Source: Lysobacter antibioticus HS124 (GTDB lineage Bacteria; Pseudomonadota; Gammaproteobacteria; Xanthomonadales; Xanthomonadaceae). From it: 63,792 bases of DNA. Every line of letters begins with the position of its first letter. The stretch's first letter is position 1. Below, in pieces: positions 55,673 to 63,792 of this stretch. The notes beneath the pieces are model-generated. The model did not search any database and was not told where the DNA came from. It saw only the letters and a program-made list of their open reading frames with translations. The stretch lies in contig NZ_HG424515.1 in NCBI RefSeq assembly GCF_000336385.2, positions 22,393 to 86,184 of the forward strand, given 5' to 3'. A program made the translations under genes and the position numbers.

Positions 55673-56182
55673 ATGTCTTCCTTCATCGTCCGCGACGCCG
55701 CCTCCGCCGACCATCCGGCCATCCTCGCCCTCAATCTGGAGTCGGAGGACTTGATGAGTCCGATGGACGCCGCGCGGCTGCTCGAGCTGGAACGCGCGTC
55801 GGCCTATCACCGGGTGGTCTGCGACGGCGACGAGGTGGTCGCGTTCCTGCTGGCGATGCGCGAGGGCGCCGCCTACGACAGCCCCAACTACTTGTGGTTC
55901 GGCGAACGTTATCCGGCGTTCCTCTACGTCGACCGGATCGCGGTCGCGGGCAGTCATCGCGGGCGCGGACTCGGCGGATTGCTCTACGACGATCTGTTCG
56001 GTTTCGCCCGCGAGGGCGGCTTCGAGCGCGTCGCCTGCGAGTTCTACATCGTGCCGTTCAACCAGGCGTCCAGCCGCTTCCACGCCCGCTACGGTTTCGC
56101 CGAGGTCGGCACGCAATGGGTCGCGCAGGGGCGCAGGCAGGTATCGCTGCAGATCGCGCCGGTGGCGGCCGCGAACGGCTAG
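55673..56182 (+). CDS. GNAT family N-acetyltransferase
   Basis: A 169-residue acetyltransferase. FIVRDAASADHPAILALNLES opens the fold, FLYVDRIAVAGSHRGRGLGGLLYDDLF is the acetyl-CoA-binding motif A, and NQASSRFHARYGFAEVGTQ is motif B. The acceptor is unknown. The start at 55673 (MSSFIVRD) fits the family; ATGs at 55658 and 55628 in the same frame would only add a short, unconserved extension. It is not overlapped by its neighbours. Confidence 0.84.
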   Translation: MSSFIVRDAASADHPAILALNLESEDLMSPMDAARLLELERASAYHRVVCDGDEVVAFLLAMREGAAYDSPNYLWFGERYPAFLYVDRIAVAGSHRGRGLGGLLYDDLFGFAREGGFERVACEFYIVPFNQASSRFHARYGFAEVGTQWVAQGRRQVSLQIAPVAAANG

Positions 56183-56237
56183 ACATCACCGCCGCGGCAT
56201 CGGGCCGCTGCACGAAGCGCAAGGACGGGATAGGGAC

Positions 56238-56807
56238 ATGCCGAAGATGAGCCGCCGCCGCGCGCATCGCTTCGTTCAATGCCGGCTCTCTCCGCCGCTG
56301 CGCGCCTGGGTCCTGGCCCTGGGCCTGGCGAGGGCGCTGCCGGCCGCCGCCGAAGCCGAGCTCGGCAGTTCGCCTGCCGACCGCCACCCGGACTATCCCT
56401 GCCTGGTCGCCCTGTTGCAGCAATTGCTCGACGCTGACGGCCCGGGCGGCACCAACACGTTCCACATCGGGCGGGTGATCGAACATCCCGATCAGGACCA
56501 CGACACCGTGCGGGTGTACTGGCCGCGCTCGCAGGCGATCTTGCTGGTCCAGCTCGGCCGCGCAGGCTGCGCCGATCCGCGCCAGCGTCACGACGACCTC
56601 GCCTTGGATTGGTATCGCGGCAAGGCGCGGATCGACCTGCGCCGCGATGTGGTCGCCGACGAAGCGGCGATGCGGGGCAGCAGTTACCTGGTGTCGCGGC
56701 CTTGGGTCGACGAGGTGGTCCGCGATGCGCGCGAGCGCGGCGTCGCGCTGACCTTGCGCCGCGCGTCCTGGCGCGCGCGCCGCGCCGCCGCCGCGCAATC
56801 GCCCTGA
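56238..56807 (+). CDS. Hypothetical secreted protein
   Basis: A 189-residue protein I do not recognise. Residues 19-40 form a hydrophobic segment ending in PAAAEA, consistent with a signal peptide behind a basic N-terminus (KMSRRRAHR). The mature part has YPCLVALLQQLLDADG, a strand-rich middle (DTVRVYWPRSQAILLVQLG) and an Arg-rich C-terminus. One cysteine (YPC) sits near the mature N-terminus and another at RAGCADP. It lies between the GNAT and phosphatase genes with no overlaps. Coding seems likely from its codon pattern, but a shorter start cannot be excluded. Confidence 0.55.
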   Translation: MPKMSRRRAHRFVQCRLSPPLRAWVLALGLARALPAAAEAELGSSPADRHPDYPCLVALLQQLLDADGPGGTNTFHIGRVIEHPDQDHDTVRVYWPRSQAILLVQLGRAGCADPRQRHDDLALDWYRGKARIDLRRDVVADEAAMRGSSYLVSRPWVDEVVRDARERGVALTLRRASWRARRAAAAQSP

Positions 56808-56880
56808 CGCGGGGTCGGCCGCGCTCGACACGGTTTTGCGCCACGGCCTAAACTCGGCCGTTTCCCGGGACCTCTCGCGC

Positions 56881-57786
56881 ATGCACATCCGCGCCCTGCC
56901 TATCGCCGTCCTCGCTGCCACCGTGGCGCTGGCCGCCTGCAAGCCCCAGCCGGGCCAGACCGCGGCGCCGGCCGCATCCGTCGCCGCGCCGGCCGCCAAG
57001 CCCGCCGCCGGGCAGGCCGACGACAACCTCAATGCGGTGCTGTGGATGCAGCGCGCGGTCGAGTACCGCGCCAGCACCGAGACGATCTACCGCGCCGCCG
57101 CCGACAAGCTCGACCTCGCGCTGAAGCAGCCGAACTGGGACGCGCTGGTGCCCGACGAGCGCGGCAATCCGGCCAAGGGCCTGAAGCCGGCGGTGATCAT
57201 GGACGTCGACGAGACCGTGCTCGACAACTCGCCGTACCAGGCGCGCCTGGTGCGCGACGGCAAGGAATACGATGAAGCGAGCTGGGACGCCTGGGTCGCG
57301 GAAAAGAAGGCCAAGCCGTTGCCGGGCGTGGTCGATTTCGCCAAGGCCGCGCAGGCCAAGGGCGTGACGATTCTGTACCTGTCCAACCGTGCCGTGCACC
57401 TGAAGGACGCAACCCTGGCCAACCTGCGCAGCGCCGGCCTGCCGGTCGCCGACGATCAGGTGTTCCTCGGCCTGGGCACGGTGGTCGAGGGCTGCGAGCA
57501 GAACGGCAGCGAAAAGAACTGCCGGCGCCTGTTGGCCGGCCGCCAGTACCGCGTGCTGATGCAGTTCGGCGACCAGATGGGCGACTTCGTGCAGGTCGTG
57601 GCGAACACGCCGGAAGGTCGCGACGCCTTGCTGCAGCAGTACCACGACTGGTTCGGCGAACGCTGGTGGATGCTGCCCAACCCGAGCTACGGTTCGTGGG
57701 AGGCGATGACCTTCAACAACGACTACGGTCAGCCGCGCGAGGCCCGCCGCGCGGCCAAGCGCGCCGCGCTGGACGTGGCGCCCTGA
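56881..57786 (+). CDS. Acid phosphatase / 5'-nucleotidase lipoprotein, e(P4) family
   Basis: A 301-residue HAD-superfamily phosphatase on the outer membrane. The signal sequence ends in LAAC (Cys20), so it is a lipoprotein. The catalytic motif IMDVDETVLDNS gives nucleophile D108 and acid/base D110; ILYLSNRAV is motif II and FGDQMGDF is the acidic motif. NAVLWMQRAVEYRA and RWWMLPNPSYGSWE are typical of the e(P4) family. Haemophilus e(P4) removes phosphate from nucleotides such as NMN at the cell surface. Here it probably recovers nucleosides or phosphate from outside the cell. It stands alone. Confidence 0.93.
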   Translation: MHIRALPIAVLAATVALAACKPQPGQTAAPAASVAAPAAKPAAGQADDNLNAVLWMQRAVEYRASTETIYRAAADKLDLALKQPNWDALVPDERGNPAKGLKPAVIMDVDETVLDNSPYQARLVRDGKEYDEASWDAWVAEKKAKPLPGVVDFAKAAQAKGVTILYLSNRAVHLKDATLANLRSAGLPVADDQVFLGLGTVVEGCEQNGSEKNCRRLLAGRQYRVLMQFGDQMGDFVQVVANTPEGRDALLQQYHDWFGERWWMLPNPSYGSWEAMTFNNDYGQPREARRAAKRAALDVAP

Positions 57787-57855
57787 GCCATCTCAGCTGG
57801 AAAAGCGACAATAGATTTATATAAATCAATAACTTGAATCGTTGTTCTTCAGGTA

Positions 57856-57884
57856 TTGCATTAACTTGAGGTCGGCGCTAGGCT
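57856..57884 (+). promoter_or_regulatory. Promoter of the candidate small RNA
   Basis: TTGCAT (57856-57861), a 17-bp spacer and TAGGCT (57879-57884) form a good sigma-70-type promoter. It lies in an AT-rich patch. A perfect 14-bp palindrome GATTTATATAAATC (57814-57827) lies 28 bp upstream of the -35 and could bind a regulator. Confidence 0.6.
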
Positions 57885-57890
57885 GCACCC

Positions 57891-57979
57891 ATCCCGGTGC
57901 CAGCCGGGGCCGTGCCACAACTCGACATCTGCCGGCGCAAGCCGGTTTTGCAAGGAGGCCTCGCGCCTCCTTTTTCTTT
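57891..57979 (+). ncRNA. Candidate small RNA with three stem-loops
   Basis: An RNA of about 88 nt would start near 57891, just after the TAGGCT box. It could form CCCGG-TGCCAG-CCGGG (57893-57908), then GCCGGC closed by a GCAA tetraloop with GCCGGT (57931-57946), and finally an intrinsic terminator. The terminator stem AAGGAGGC/GCCTCCTT (57952-57972) is perfect, with a 5-base loop and a T-rich tail. Open frames across it on both strands have no recognisable product. I do not recognise its family; the function and targets are unknown. Confidence 0.55.
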
Positions 57980-58752
57980 GGCGGTTCGCGGTCTCCCCCA
58001 GCCGCATCGCGTCGCGCGCTCGCGCCCGCTCGAAGCCGGCATCGGCGATGCACTGACCGGTAACGCCGGCGCAGCGGCGAGAACGCGCGAAGGCGTCGTC
58101 GCTAAGCGAATCCGATAGGCGTCTCTCGTCGCATGCGGAGAACCTTGGCGCCATCGATCGAAAGAATTCCGCCAGCGCACGAACCGGCGCGCGACGACGC
58201 CGCTGGTCGCGCTGCGAGAGCAATGCGCAGGCCGAACACGCGCGTTCGCGCTTGATTCGATCGATCGCGCGATCTCTGTTGTACGCGCTCGGGCCGATCA
58301 GGGCCCGATGCCGTCGCGCGACCAGTGCGCGGTGCGTGATTCGCGCACGGTTGACAGGCGCCTCGCGAAGGCTGTTCTGGCGTCTTCATCCCGTCTGCGA
58401 ATCGGCCATATCGCCCGGAAAATCTAAGAATATTCTTAGATTCACCTTTTCTCACCGCACCACTTTGAAAATTTGATGCGCACCACACGGCCTCTCCTTG
58501 ATGTTTGCGATACGCAGGAGTAATTGGTCGTCCCAGCGTCGAGTTCTCCCGATGAAGCAGTGGGGCATCGGGAGACTCAAATGGCGGCTGACGCAGAGTC
58601 GTCGTCTCAGTGGTGCTTCCAGGTCTCGCACATCGCGCTGTCGGCGTCGGCTGCGTACCGGTCGACGATTCCCGCCATGGCGTTGCGAGCGAAGGCGTCA
58701 GATCGGCGTCATGTCTTTCAGGTTCGGCACAGTAGTTTCAAACGGGGGCATC
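57980..58752. other. Long gap upstream of the autotransporter gene
   Basis: Beyond the small RNA candidate, no credible gene was found here. Open frames on both strands are Arg/Ala-rich and lack family features. The right half is less GC-rich, with TTGAAAATTTGATG at about 58465-58478. A perfect palindrome sits at 58421-58442. The adhesin promoter probably lies between it and 58753. The sequence CGGGGGCATC precedes the adhesin ATG without a strong Shine-Dalgarno. Confidence 0.5.
58421..58442. promoter_or_regulatory. Perfect 22-bp palindrome, probable operator
   Basis: AATCTAAGAAT is followed directly by its exact reverse complement ATTCTTAGATT. The AT-rich palindrome stands out in a GC-rich genome. 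It lies 310 bp before the adhesin start and is too short and T-run-free to be a terminator. Its symmetry fits a dimeric repressor or activator. The protein that binds it is not known. Confidence 0.65.
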
Positions 58753-61700
58753 ATGAATCGCATTTTTCGCATCCTTTGGTCGCGCACCTTGAATGCCTGG
58801 GTGGTCGTGTCCGAACTCGCCACCGCTCGCGGCAAGTGCGGTGGCGGCGCGGACGAACGCGGCGGCGCGGACGAACGGCCCTTGGCGGAGCTTCGCGACA
58901 CCGGACCGCCCCATCGACACAACCCGTCCTTGCTGCGCGGCATCTTCGTGGCGCTGTTGTTGCTGCACGCGCCGGTGCAGGCCGCGGACCGGTACTGGGA
59001 TTTCAACGGCACTGCGGTCGGTACCGGCGGCAGCGGCACCTGGAACCTCACCAGCCCGTTCTGGAGCCCCAACGGCGACGGCGTCAGCGGCCCCTACAGC
59101 GCCTGGAACAACGCCGCGATCGACGATGCGTTCTTCGGCGGAACCGCAGGCACGGTGACCCTGGGCGTGCCGATCACCGCTCACAATCTGACCTTCCTGA
59201 CCACCGGCTACACCCTCACCGGCAGCACCCTGACCCTGGCCGGCGCGACGCCCACCGTCACCACCAATGCGGGCGTCACCACGACCATCGGTTCGATCAT
59301 TGCCGGCAGCGCCGGCCTGACCAAGGCCGGCACGGGCGCCCTGTCGCTGAGCGGCGCGAACACGTTCACCGGCGCGGTCAATGTTAACGCCGGCAGCTTG
59401 ACCGTGAGCGGCAACGGCGCCCTCGGCAACATCGCCAATGCCGTCAACATGGCCAACGGTACCCAACTGAGCGTGGGCACTACTGGGGGCGGTCTGGCAG
59501 GACGGACGGTTTCGCTTACCGGAACCGTCGTGATCTCGGGTGGCGGCGCCGGCAGCGGCTTCTATACCGGCAGCGGCAACGCCAACTTCCTCGGCTTGGC
59601 ATTGACCAACAATCTCAGCAACTACACGGGCAGGACCATTTTCTCCAGTGGGGCCGCGTCCAGCTTCACCTCCATTGCCGACTTGGGAATCGCCAGTTCT
59701 CTGGGGGCGCCGACCAGCGCCGCGAACGGCATCATTACCATCGGATCACCAGGTCAAACCAATGCCGTTCTGGACTATTTCGGCGACGGCGACACCTCCA
59801 ACCGTGGCTGGCAAATCAATCCGCCGGCGGGCCCGAGCGGCGAGGCGGCGTACCTGCGCAACCGAGGGACAGGCACTTTGACCCTGACCGGGAACATCGC
59901 CTTGGGCGGCGGCTCGGGCAACGCCGCCCAGTTCCAGGCGTTGACCGCCAATATGGAACTGCTGGGCGTGATCAGCAGCAACAATACCCGCGATGCCTGG
60001 TTCGTCGCCCAGGCCGGGCGCACCGTACGCCTCGGCGACGCCAACACCTTCACCGGACGGGCGGTGATCCGCGACGCAGGGCGGGTGGTGGTCAACACCC
60101 TTGCCAACCGTGGCGTCGTCAGTTCGTTGGGCGCCGGCAGCGTCATCAGCCTCAGTGCGAACGGCACCCTGAGCTATACCGGCGCGGGCGCCAGCACCGA
60201 TCGCGATTGGCAGATCGGCGTCGGCACGCTGGCCAACGACGGCACTGGCGCGCTGACGCTGAGCGGCCCCATGGCCCTCGCCACCAGCGCCACCCTCGCC
60301 GGCAGCTTCACCGGCGCGGCCAACGTCATTACCGGCGTGATCTCCGGCAACAGCAGCTTGCGCAGCGGCGGCGCGGCGACCTGGCTGCTCACCGGCGCCA
60401 ATACCTACACCGGGACCACCATCGTCGACAACGGCGTATTGCGCGCAGGCACCGCCACTGCCTTCGGCGCGTCCGCTGCGGCGCAGGTCAACGGCGGCAC
60501 GCTGGACTTGAACGGATTCGACAGGACCTTCGGCACGCTGTCCGGCACCGGCGGCACGGTCGAGCTGGACAGCGCCATCTTGACCTTGAACGGTGCCGCG
60601 GGCGTTACCTCGACCTATGCCGGCAGCATCACCGGAAGCGGTGGTCTGACCAAGCTGGGAGCCAGCACCCAGACCCTGACCGGCGCCAGCACCTATGCCG
60701 GCGCCACCACCGTCGGCGGCGGAACGCTGCGCCTGGACTTCAGCACGGCGGGCGGCCCGACCAGCGACATCATCGCCGGCGCTTCGACGCTTAACATGAC
60801 GGGCGGCACGCTCAACGTGGTCGGAGCGGCCGGCGAAGCCAACACCCAGAACTTCAACGGCCTGAACGTCACCGCCAGCAACAACACCATCGGCGTCGTC
60901 GCCGGCAGCGGCGGCAGCGCTACCCTCAACCTGGGCGCCATCAACCGCACCGGCGGACTGATCAACTTCAACCTGCCGGTCAGCGGCAACATCACCACCA
61001 CTAACACCACACTGGGCGGCTGGGCGACGGTCAACGGTACCGACTATGCCAAGGTGGTGGGCGGTAACATCACCGCCTTCACCCTGGCCGACTACACCCA
61101 GAAAGACAACGCCGCCAACTGGCTCGACAACGAGTTCATCACCGACACCGTCGGCTTCTTCGGCACGGTGACTGGCACCAAGCAGCTCGGCGGGCTGCGC
61201 TATACGCGTCCGGTGTCGACCACCGTGACCGTGTCGGCCAGCAATACCCTCGGCGTGGACGGCACCATCATCGTCGCGCCTACGGTGCTCAATACCAACC
61301 AGACCATCACTGGCGGGCAGTTGACCGGCGCCAACGGCGGCGACCTGGCGGTACAGCAGAACAGCACCGGCAACTTCACCATCGCCTCGCAAATCGTCGA
61401 CAACGGCGGGGCGACGGGTTTCACCAAGTCCGGTACCGGGCTGGTCACGCTGACCAATGCCAACAACAGCTACACCGGTCCGACCCGCGTGGTGCAGGGC
61501 ACGCTGTCGGTCAACAACATCGGCAACGGCGGCGCGGCCAGCAGCATCGGCGCATCGGCGGCCGATCCGTCGAATCTGGTGTTGGAAGGAAGCACGCTGC
61601 GCTATACCGGCGGCACCACGACCAGCGACCGCGGTTTCACCATCGGCAAATCGGGCGCGATCCTGGGCAGCGGGATCGAGGTGAGCAATGCCGCGACCAA

Positions 61701-63792
61701 CCTCACCCTCCAAGGCTTGGTGACCAGCGCCGACGGCGCGGAATTCACCAAGAGCGGCGCCGGTACGCTGACTCTCGCCAACGACACCAACAACAACACC
61801 GGCATCGTCACGGTCACGGGCGGCCTGCTCTCGGTCGACACCCTGGCCAACGGTGGCCAGGTCAGCGGCCTCGGCGCGGCCTCGGCGGATTCGGCCAATT
61901 TGGTACTCAACGGCGGCGGGCTGCAGTACACCGGCGGTACCGTCGTCACCAACCGCGGCTTTACCCTCGGTACCAACGACGGCATCGTCGATGTGAGCAA
62001 CGCGGCGACGACACTGACCGTAAGCGGCATCGTGGCGGGGGTCGGCAATTCCATGACCAAGAACGGCGCCGGCACGCTGGTGCTGTCGGGCACCAACACC
62101 TACACCGGCGGCAATACCGTCAATGCCGGCATCCTGCGCGCCGGGTCCACACAGGCCTTCGGCGCTCCCAGCACCTCAGCGGTCATGACGCTGGCCAATG
62201 CGCCCGGCGTGGTGCTGGATCTGAACAATTTCGACAACACCATCGGGCCGCTGAATGGCGGGGGCGCTAATGGCGGCAACGTCACTTTGGGTTCCGCCAC
62301 GCTGCGCATCGCCGGCGGTGGCGGCAACTATTCGGGTGCGATCAGCGGCACCGGCGGCGTTCTGCTCACCAACGGCGGCATCCAGACCTTCAACGGCTGC
62401 AACAACACCTACACCGGCCCTACCACCCTACAAGGGTCCAATCTGCTCGTCGATTGCTTGGCCGACGGCGGCCTCGCCAGCGGTATCGGCGCGTCCAGCT
62501 CTGCGTCCACCAACCTCGTGTTCAATAACGGATCTTTGCTATACACCGGCGGCAGCATCGCCATTGATCGCGGCTTCCAGCTATTGGGAGCCGGCGGCAT
62601 TCATGTGAGCAACGCCGCAACCACTTTGGAATTCGAAGGGGCTGCGATCGGCGCAGGAGCGCTGATCAAGCGCGAAGCGGGAACCCTGGTGCTGTCGGGA
62701 AACAATAGCTATACCGGCAACACCCAGGTCGAGGGCGGCATCCTGCGCGCCGGATCGGCCACGGCATTCGGCACCACCAACGCTTTCGTGATGACCAACG
62801 GCGCCGGCGTGCTGCTGGATCTGAACAACTTCAACGTCAACGCGGGCGCTCTGGTCGGCGGCGGGACCCTGGGCGGCAACATCGCATTGGGCACCGGCAC
62901 GCTGACGATCCGGGACGGCCTGACTCAGACGTATGCCGGCGCGATCGGCGGCCCCGGCAACCTGATCAAGAACGGCGCCGGCCTTCAGACGCTGTCGGGC
63001 TGCAACAGCAACTACACCGGCGCCACGACGATCAATGCCGGCGTGCTGGCGGTCAATTGTCTGGAAAACGGCGGGGTCAACAGCTCGATCGGCGCCTCCG
63101 CCGCCGATCCCGCCAATCTGATGCTCAGTGGCGGCACCCTGCGTTACGTGGGCACGGGCAGCAGCACCGACCGTCAATTCACCCTCGGTACCGGCGGCGG
63201 TACGCTCGACGCCTCCGGGACCGGCATCGTCCATTTCACCTCCACCGCGCCGGTGGCCTTGGCGGGCGCGAACGTCGCCCGAACGTTCACCCTGACCGGC
63301 ACCAACACCGGCGACAACCTGTTCGCCGCGCAATTGAACAACAATGGCGCGGGCGTCACGTCGCTGACCAAGACCGGCACCGGCACCTGGCGCCTGAGCA
63401 ACAACAACAGCACTTACACCGGCATCACCACCATCAGCGGCGGCGTGCTCAGCGTCGACCAGATGGCCGACGGCGGCCTCGCCAGCAGCATCGGCGCCTC
63501 GTCCGCCGCCGCCGCCAACCTGGTGATCGGCAACGGTTCCACCTTGCGCTACACCGGTACGGGCGACAGCACCAACCGCCAGTTCACCCTGGCTCCCGGC
63601 GTCACCTTCATCGAGTCCTCGGGCACCGGCGCGCTGCAGTTCACCAACACCGGGCCGGTGACGCTGAGCGGCACCAATACCCCGCGCACCATCGCCCTGG
63701 GTGGCACCAATACCGGCAACAACACCATGGGCGGCACCATCGGCAACAACGGTACCGGCGCCACCACCCTGGCCAAGAACGACAGCGGCACC
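58753..63792 (+). CDS. Giant ESPR/PATR autotransporter-like adhesin, 3' end outside window
   Basis: The frame is open from ATG 58753 to the window end (1,680 codons), so the C-terminus is missing. Residues 1-28 match the extended signal peptide region of large autotransporters (MNRIFRILWSRTLNAWVVVS). A hydrophobic core (about 63-72) follows, with cleavage after APVQA (77). The passenger is Gly/Thr/Asn/Ser-rich. It contains about eleven passenger-associated transport repeats of the type LTKxGxGTLxLSGxNTYTGxTT, predicted to fold as a beta-helix. A C-terminal beta-barrel (type Va) is expected downstream but not seen. Two cysteine pairs (1216/1235 and 1417/1436) are unusual. An unconserved insert of about 35 residues, repeating GGADER, lies between the extended region and the hydrophobic core. 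Confidence 0.92.
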   Translation, partial: MNRIFRILWSRTLNAWVVVSELATARGKCGGGADERGGADERPLAELRDTGPPHRHNPSLLRGIFVALLLLHAPVQAADRYWDFNGTAVGTGGSGTWNLTSPFWSPNGDGVSGPYSAWNNAAIDDAFFGGTAGTVTLGVPITAHNLTFLTTGYTLTGSTLTLAGATPTVTTNAGVTTTIGSIIAGSAGLTKAGTGALSLSGANTFTGAVNVNAGSLTVSGNGALGNIANAVNMANGTQLSVGTTGGGLAGRTVSLTGTVVISGGGAGSGFYTGSGNANFLGLALTNNLSNYTGRTIFSSGAASSFTSIADLGIASSLGAPTSAANGIITIGSPGQTNAVLDYFGDGDTSNRGWQINPPAGPSGEAAYLRNRGTGTLTLTGNIALGGGSGNAAQFQALTANMELLGVISSNNTRDAWFVAQAGRTVRLGDANTFTGRAVIRDAGRVVVNTLANRGVVSSLGAGSVISLSANGTLSYTGAGASTDRDWQIGVGTLANDGTGALTLSGPMALATSATLAGSFTGAANVITGVISGNSSLRSGGAATWLLTGANTYTGTTIVDNGVLRAGTATAFGASAAAQVNGGTLDLNGFDRTFGTLSGTGGTVELDSAILTLNGAAGVTSTYAGSITGSGGLTKLGASTQTLTGASTYAGATTVGGGTLRLDFSTAGGPTSDIIAGASTLNMTGGTLNVVGAAGEANTQNFNGLNVTASNNTIGVVAGSGGSATLNLGAINRTGGLINFNLPVSGNITTTNTTLGGWATVNGTDYAKVVGGNITAFTLADYTQKDNAANWLDNEFITDTVGFFGTVTGTKQLGGLRYTRPVSTTVTVSASNTLGVDGTIIVAPTVLNTNQTITGGQLTGANGGDLAVQQNSTGNFTIASQIVDNGGATGFTKSGTGLVTLTNANNSYTGPTRVVQGTLSVNNIGNGGAASSIGASAADPSNLVLEGSTLRYTGGTTTSDRGFTIGKSGAILGSGIEVSNAATNLTLQGLVTSADGAEFTKSGAGTLTLANDTNNNTGIVTVTGGLLSVDTLANGGQVSGLGAASADSANLVLNGGGLQYTGGTVVTNRGFTLGTNDGIVDVSNAATTLTVSGIVAGVGNSMTKNGAGTLVLSGTNTYTGGNTVNAGILRAGSTQAFGAPSTSAVMTLANAPGVVLDLNNFDNTIGPLNGGGANGGNVTLGSATLRIAGGGGNYSGAISGTGGVLLTNGGIQTFNGCNNTYTGPTTLQGSNLLVDCLADGGLASGIGASSSASTNLVFNNGSLLYTGGSIAIDRGFQLLGAGGIHVSNAATTLEFEGAAIGAGALIKREAGTLVLSGNNSYTGNTQVEGGILRAGSATAFGTTNAFVMTNGAGVLLDLNNFNVNAGALVGGGTLGGNIALGTGTLTIRDGLTQTYAGAIGGPGNLIKNGAGLQTLSGCNSNYTGATTINAGVLAVNCLENGGVNSSIGASAADPANLMLSGGTLRYVGTGSSTDRQFTLGTGGGTLDASGTGIVHFTSTAPVALAGANVARTFTLTGTNTGDNLFAAQLNNNGAGVTSLTKTGTGTWRLSNNNSTYTGITTISGGVLSVDQMADGGLASSIGASSAAAANLVIGNGSTLRYTGTGDSTNRQFTLAPGVTFIESSGTGALQFTNTGPVTLSGTNTPRTIALGGTNTGNNTMGGTIGNNGTGATTLAKNDSGT
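61420..63792 (+). repeat. Tandem passenger modules of about 300 or 400 bp
   Basis: PATR repeats begin at 61420, 61744, 62053, 62362, 62662, 62962, 63364 and 63769. The spacings are 324, 309, 309, 300, 300, 402 and 405 bp. After each complete PATR comes one of two segment types: A (LRAGSxxAFG ... VLLDLNNF) after 62053 and 62662, and B (GGxxSSIGASAAD ... LRYTG ... TxRxFTLG) after the other five. Older, more diverged PATR copies lie at 59317, 60361 and 60646. Confidence 0.85.

Noticed and set aside
57826-58223. Several short frames on both strands after the phosphatase gene
   Set aside because: They overlap each other and the small-RNA promoter and terminator, have Arg/Ala-rich sequences, and lack ribosome sites or family features.
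58524-59387. A 287-codon plus-strand frame over the adhesin start
   Set aside because: It is in a different frame from the adhesin, whose signal peptide and PATR repeats are unmistakable.
61420-63792. Regularly spaced repeats considered as CRISPR or satellite DNA
   Set aside because: The 300-400 bp periodicity comes from PATR protein modules in one continuous frame.

Overview
This is a very GC-rich, gene-dense stretch of a Gammaproteobacterial chromosome. The organism is most likely a member of the Xanthomonadaceae, probably Lysobacter or a close relative. This is inferred from the mlaFEDCB-A order, a recCBD operon, a SmeVWX/MexEF-type efflux operon, many palindromic intergenic repeats of the kind seen in that family, and TAGACT/TAGGCT-like -10 elements. 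No rRNA, tRNA, prophage, insertion sequence or CRISPR array was seen.

Layout. Positions 286-4960 (minus strand) hold mlaF-E-D-C-B-A, the phospholipid transport system that keeps the outer membrane asymmetric. Positions 5537-14318 hold recC-recB-recD with 4-bp overlaps. Positions 14650-23441 hold a divergent LysR regulator and an efflux operon (DUF2798 protein, SDR-like protein, adaptor, RND pump, outer-membrane factor). Then come a membrane GGDEF protein with a degenerate active site, a small hypothetical gene, folE, gltBD and an MFS exporter. Positions 35262-37498 hold a small lipoprotein, a secreted T1/barnase-like RNase with its barstar-like inhibitor, and two I78-type protease inhibitors. 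Positions 37817-41775 encode the MrfA helicase and MrfB exonuclease. An Hsp70-like ATPase and a hipBA toxin-antitoxin operon follow, and the HipB protein carries tandem 25-residue repeats behind its DNA-binding domain. The region from 45773 to 57786 is a mix: DUF938 methyltransferase, a sialidase-fold lipoprotein with a CxCC motif, a YiiX-like hydrolase, two GNATs, an RlaP-type nucleotidyltransferase, tdk, a Sel1-like protein, rep helicase, an HNH protein in an AT-richer patch, a DUF4272 protein and an e(P4)-type phosphatase. A candidate small RNA and a perfect 22-bp palindrome lie before the last gene. That gene is a giant autotransporter-like adhesin, open to the window end for 1,680 codons, with an extended signal peptide and PATR repeats.

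How the genes work together. Three DNA-processing sets lie close together (RecBCD, MrfAB, Rep). Several pairs look like effector plus inhibitor (RNase/barstar, HipA/HipB, the I78 inhibitors), which would suit a bacterium that secretes many hydrolases. The envelope is served by Mla, the efflux pump, secreted lipoproteins and the adhesin. The least ordinary parts are the hip locus (repeat-bearing antitoxin plus a three-copy operator array), the modular passenger with equally spaced cysteine pairs, and the candidate small RNA at 57.9 kb.
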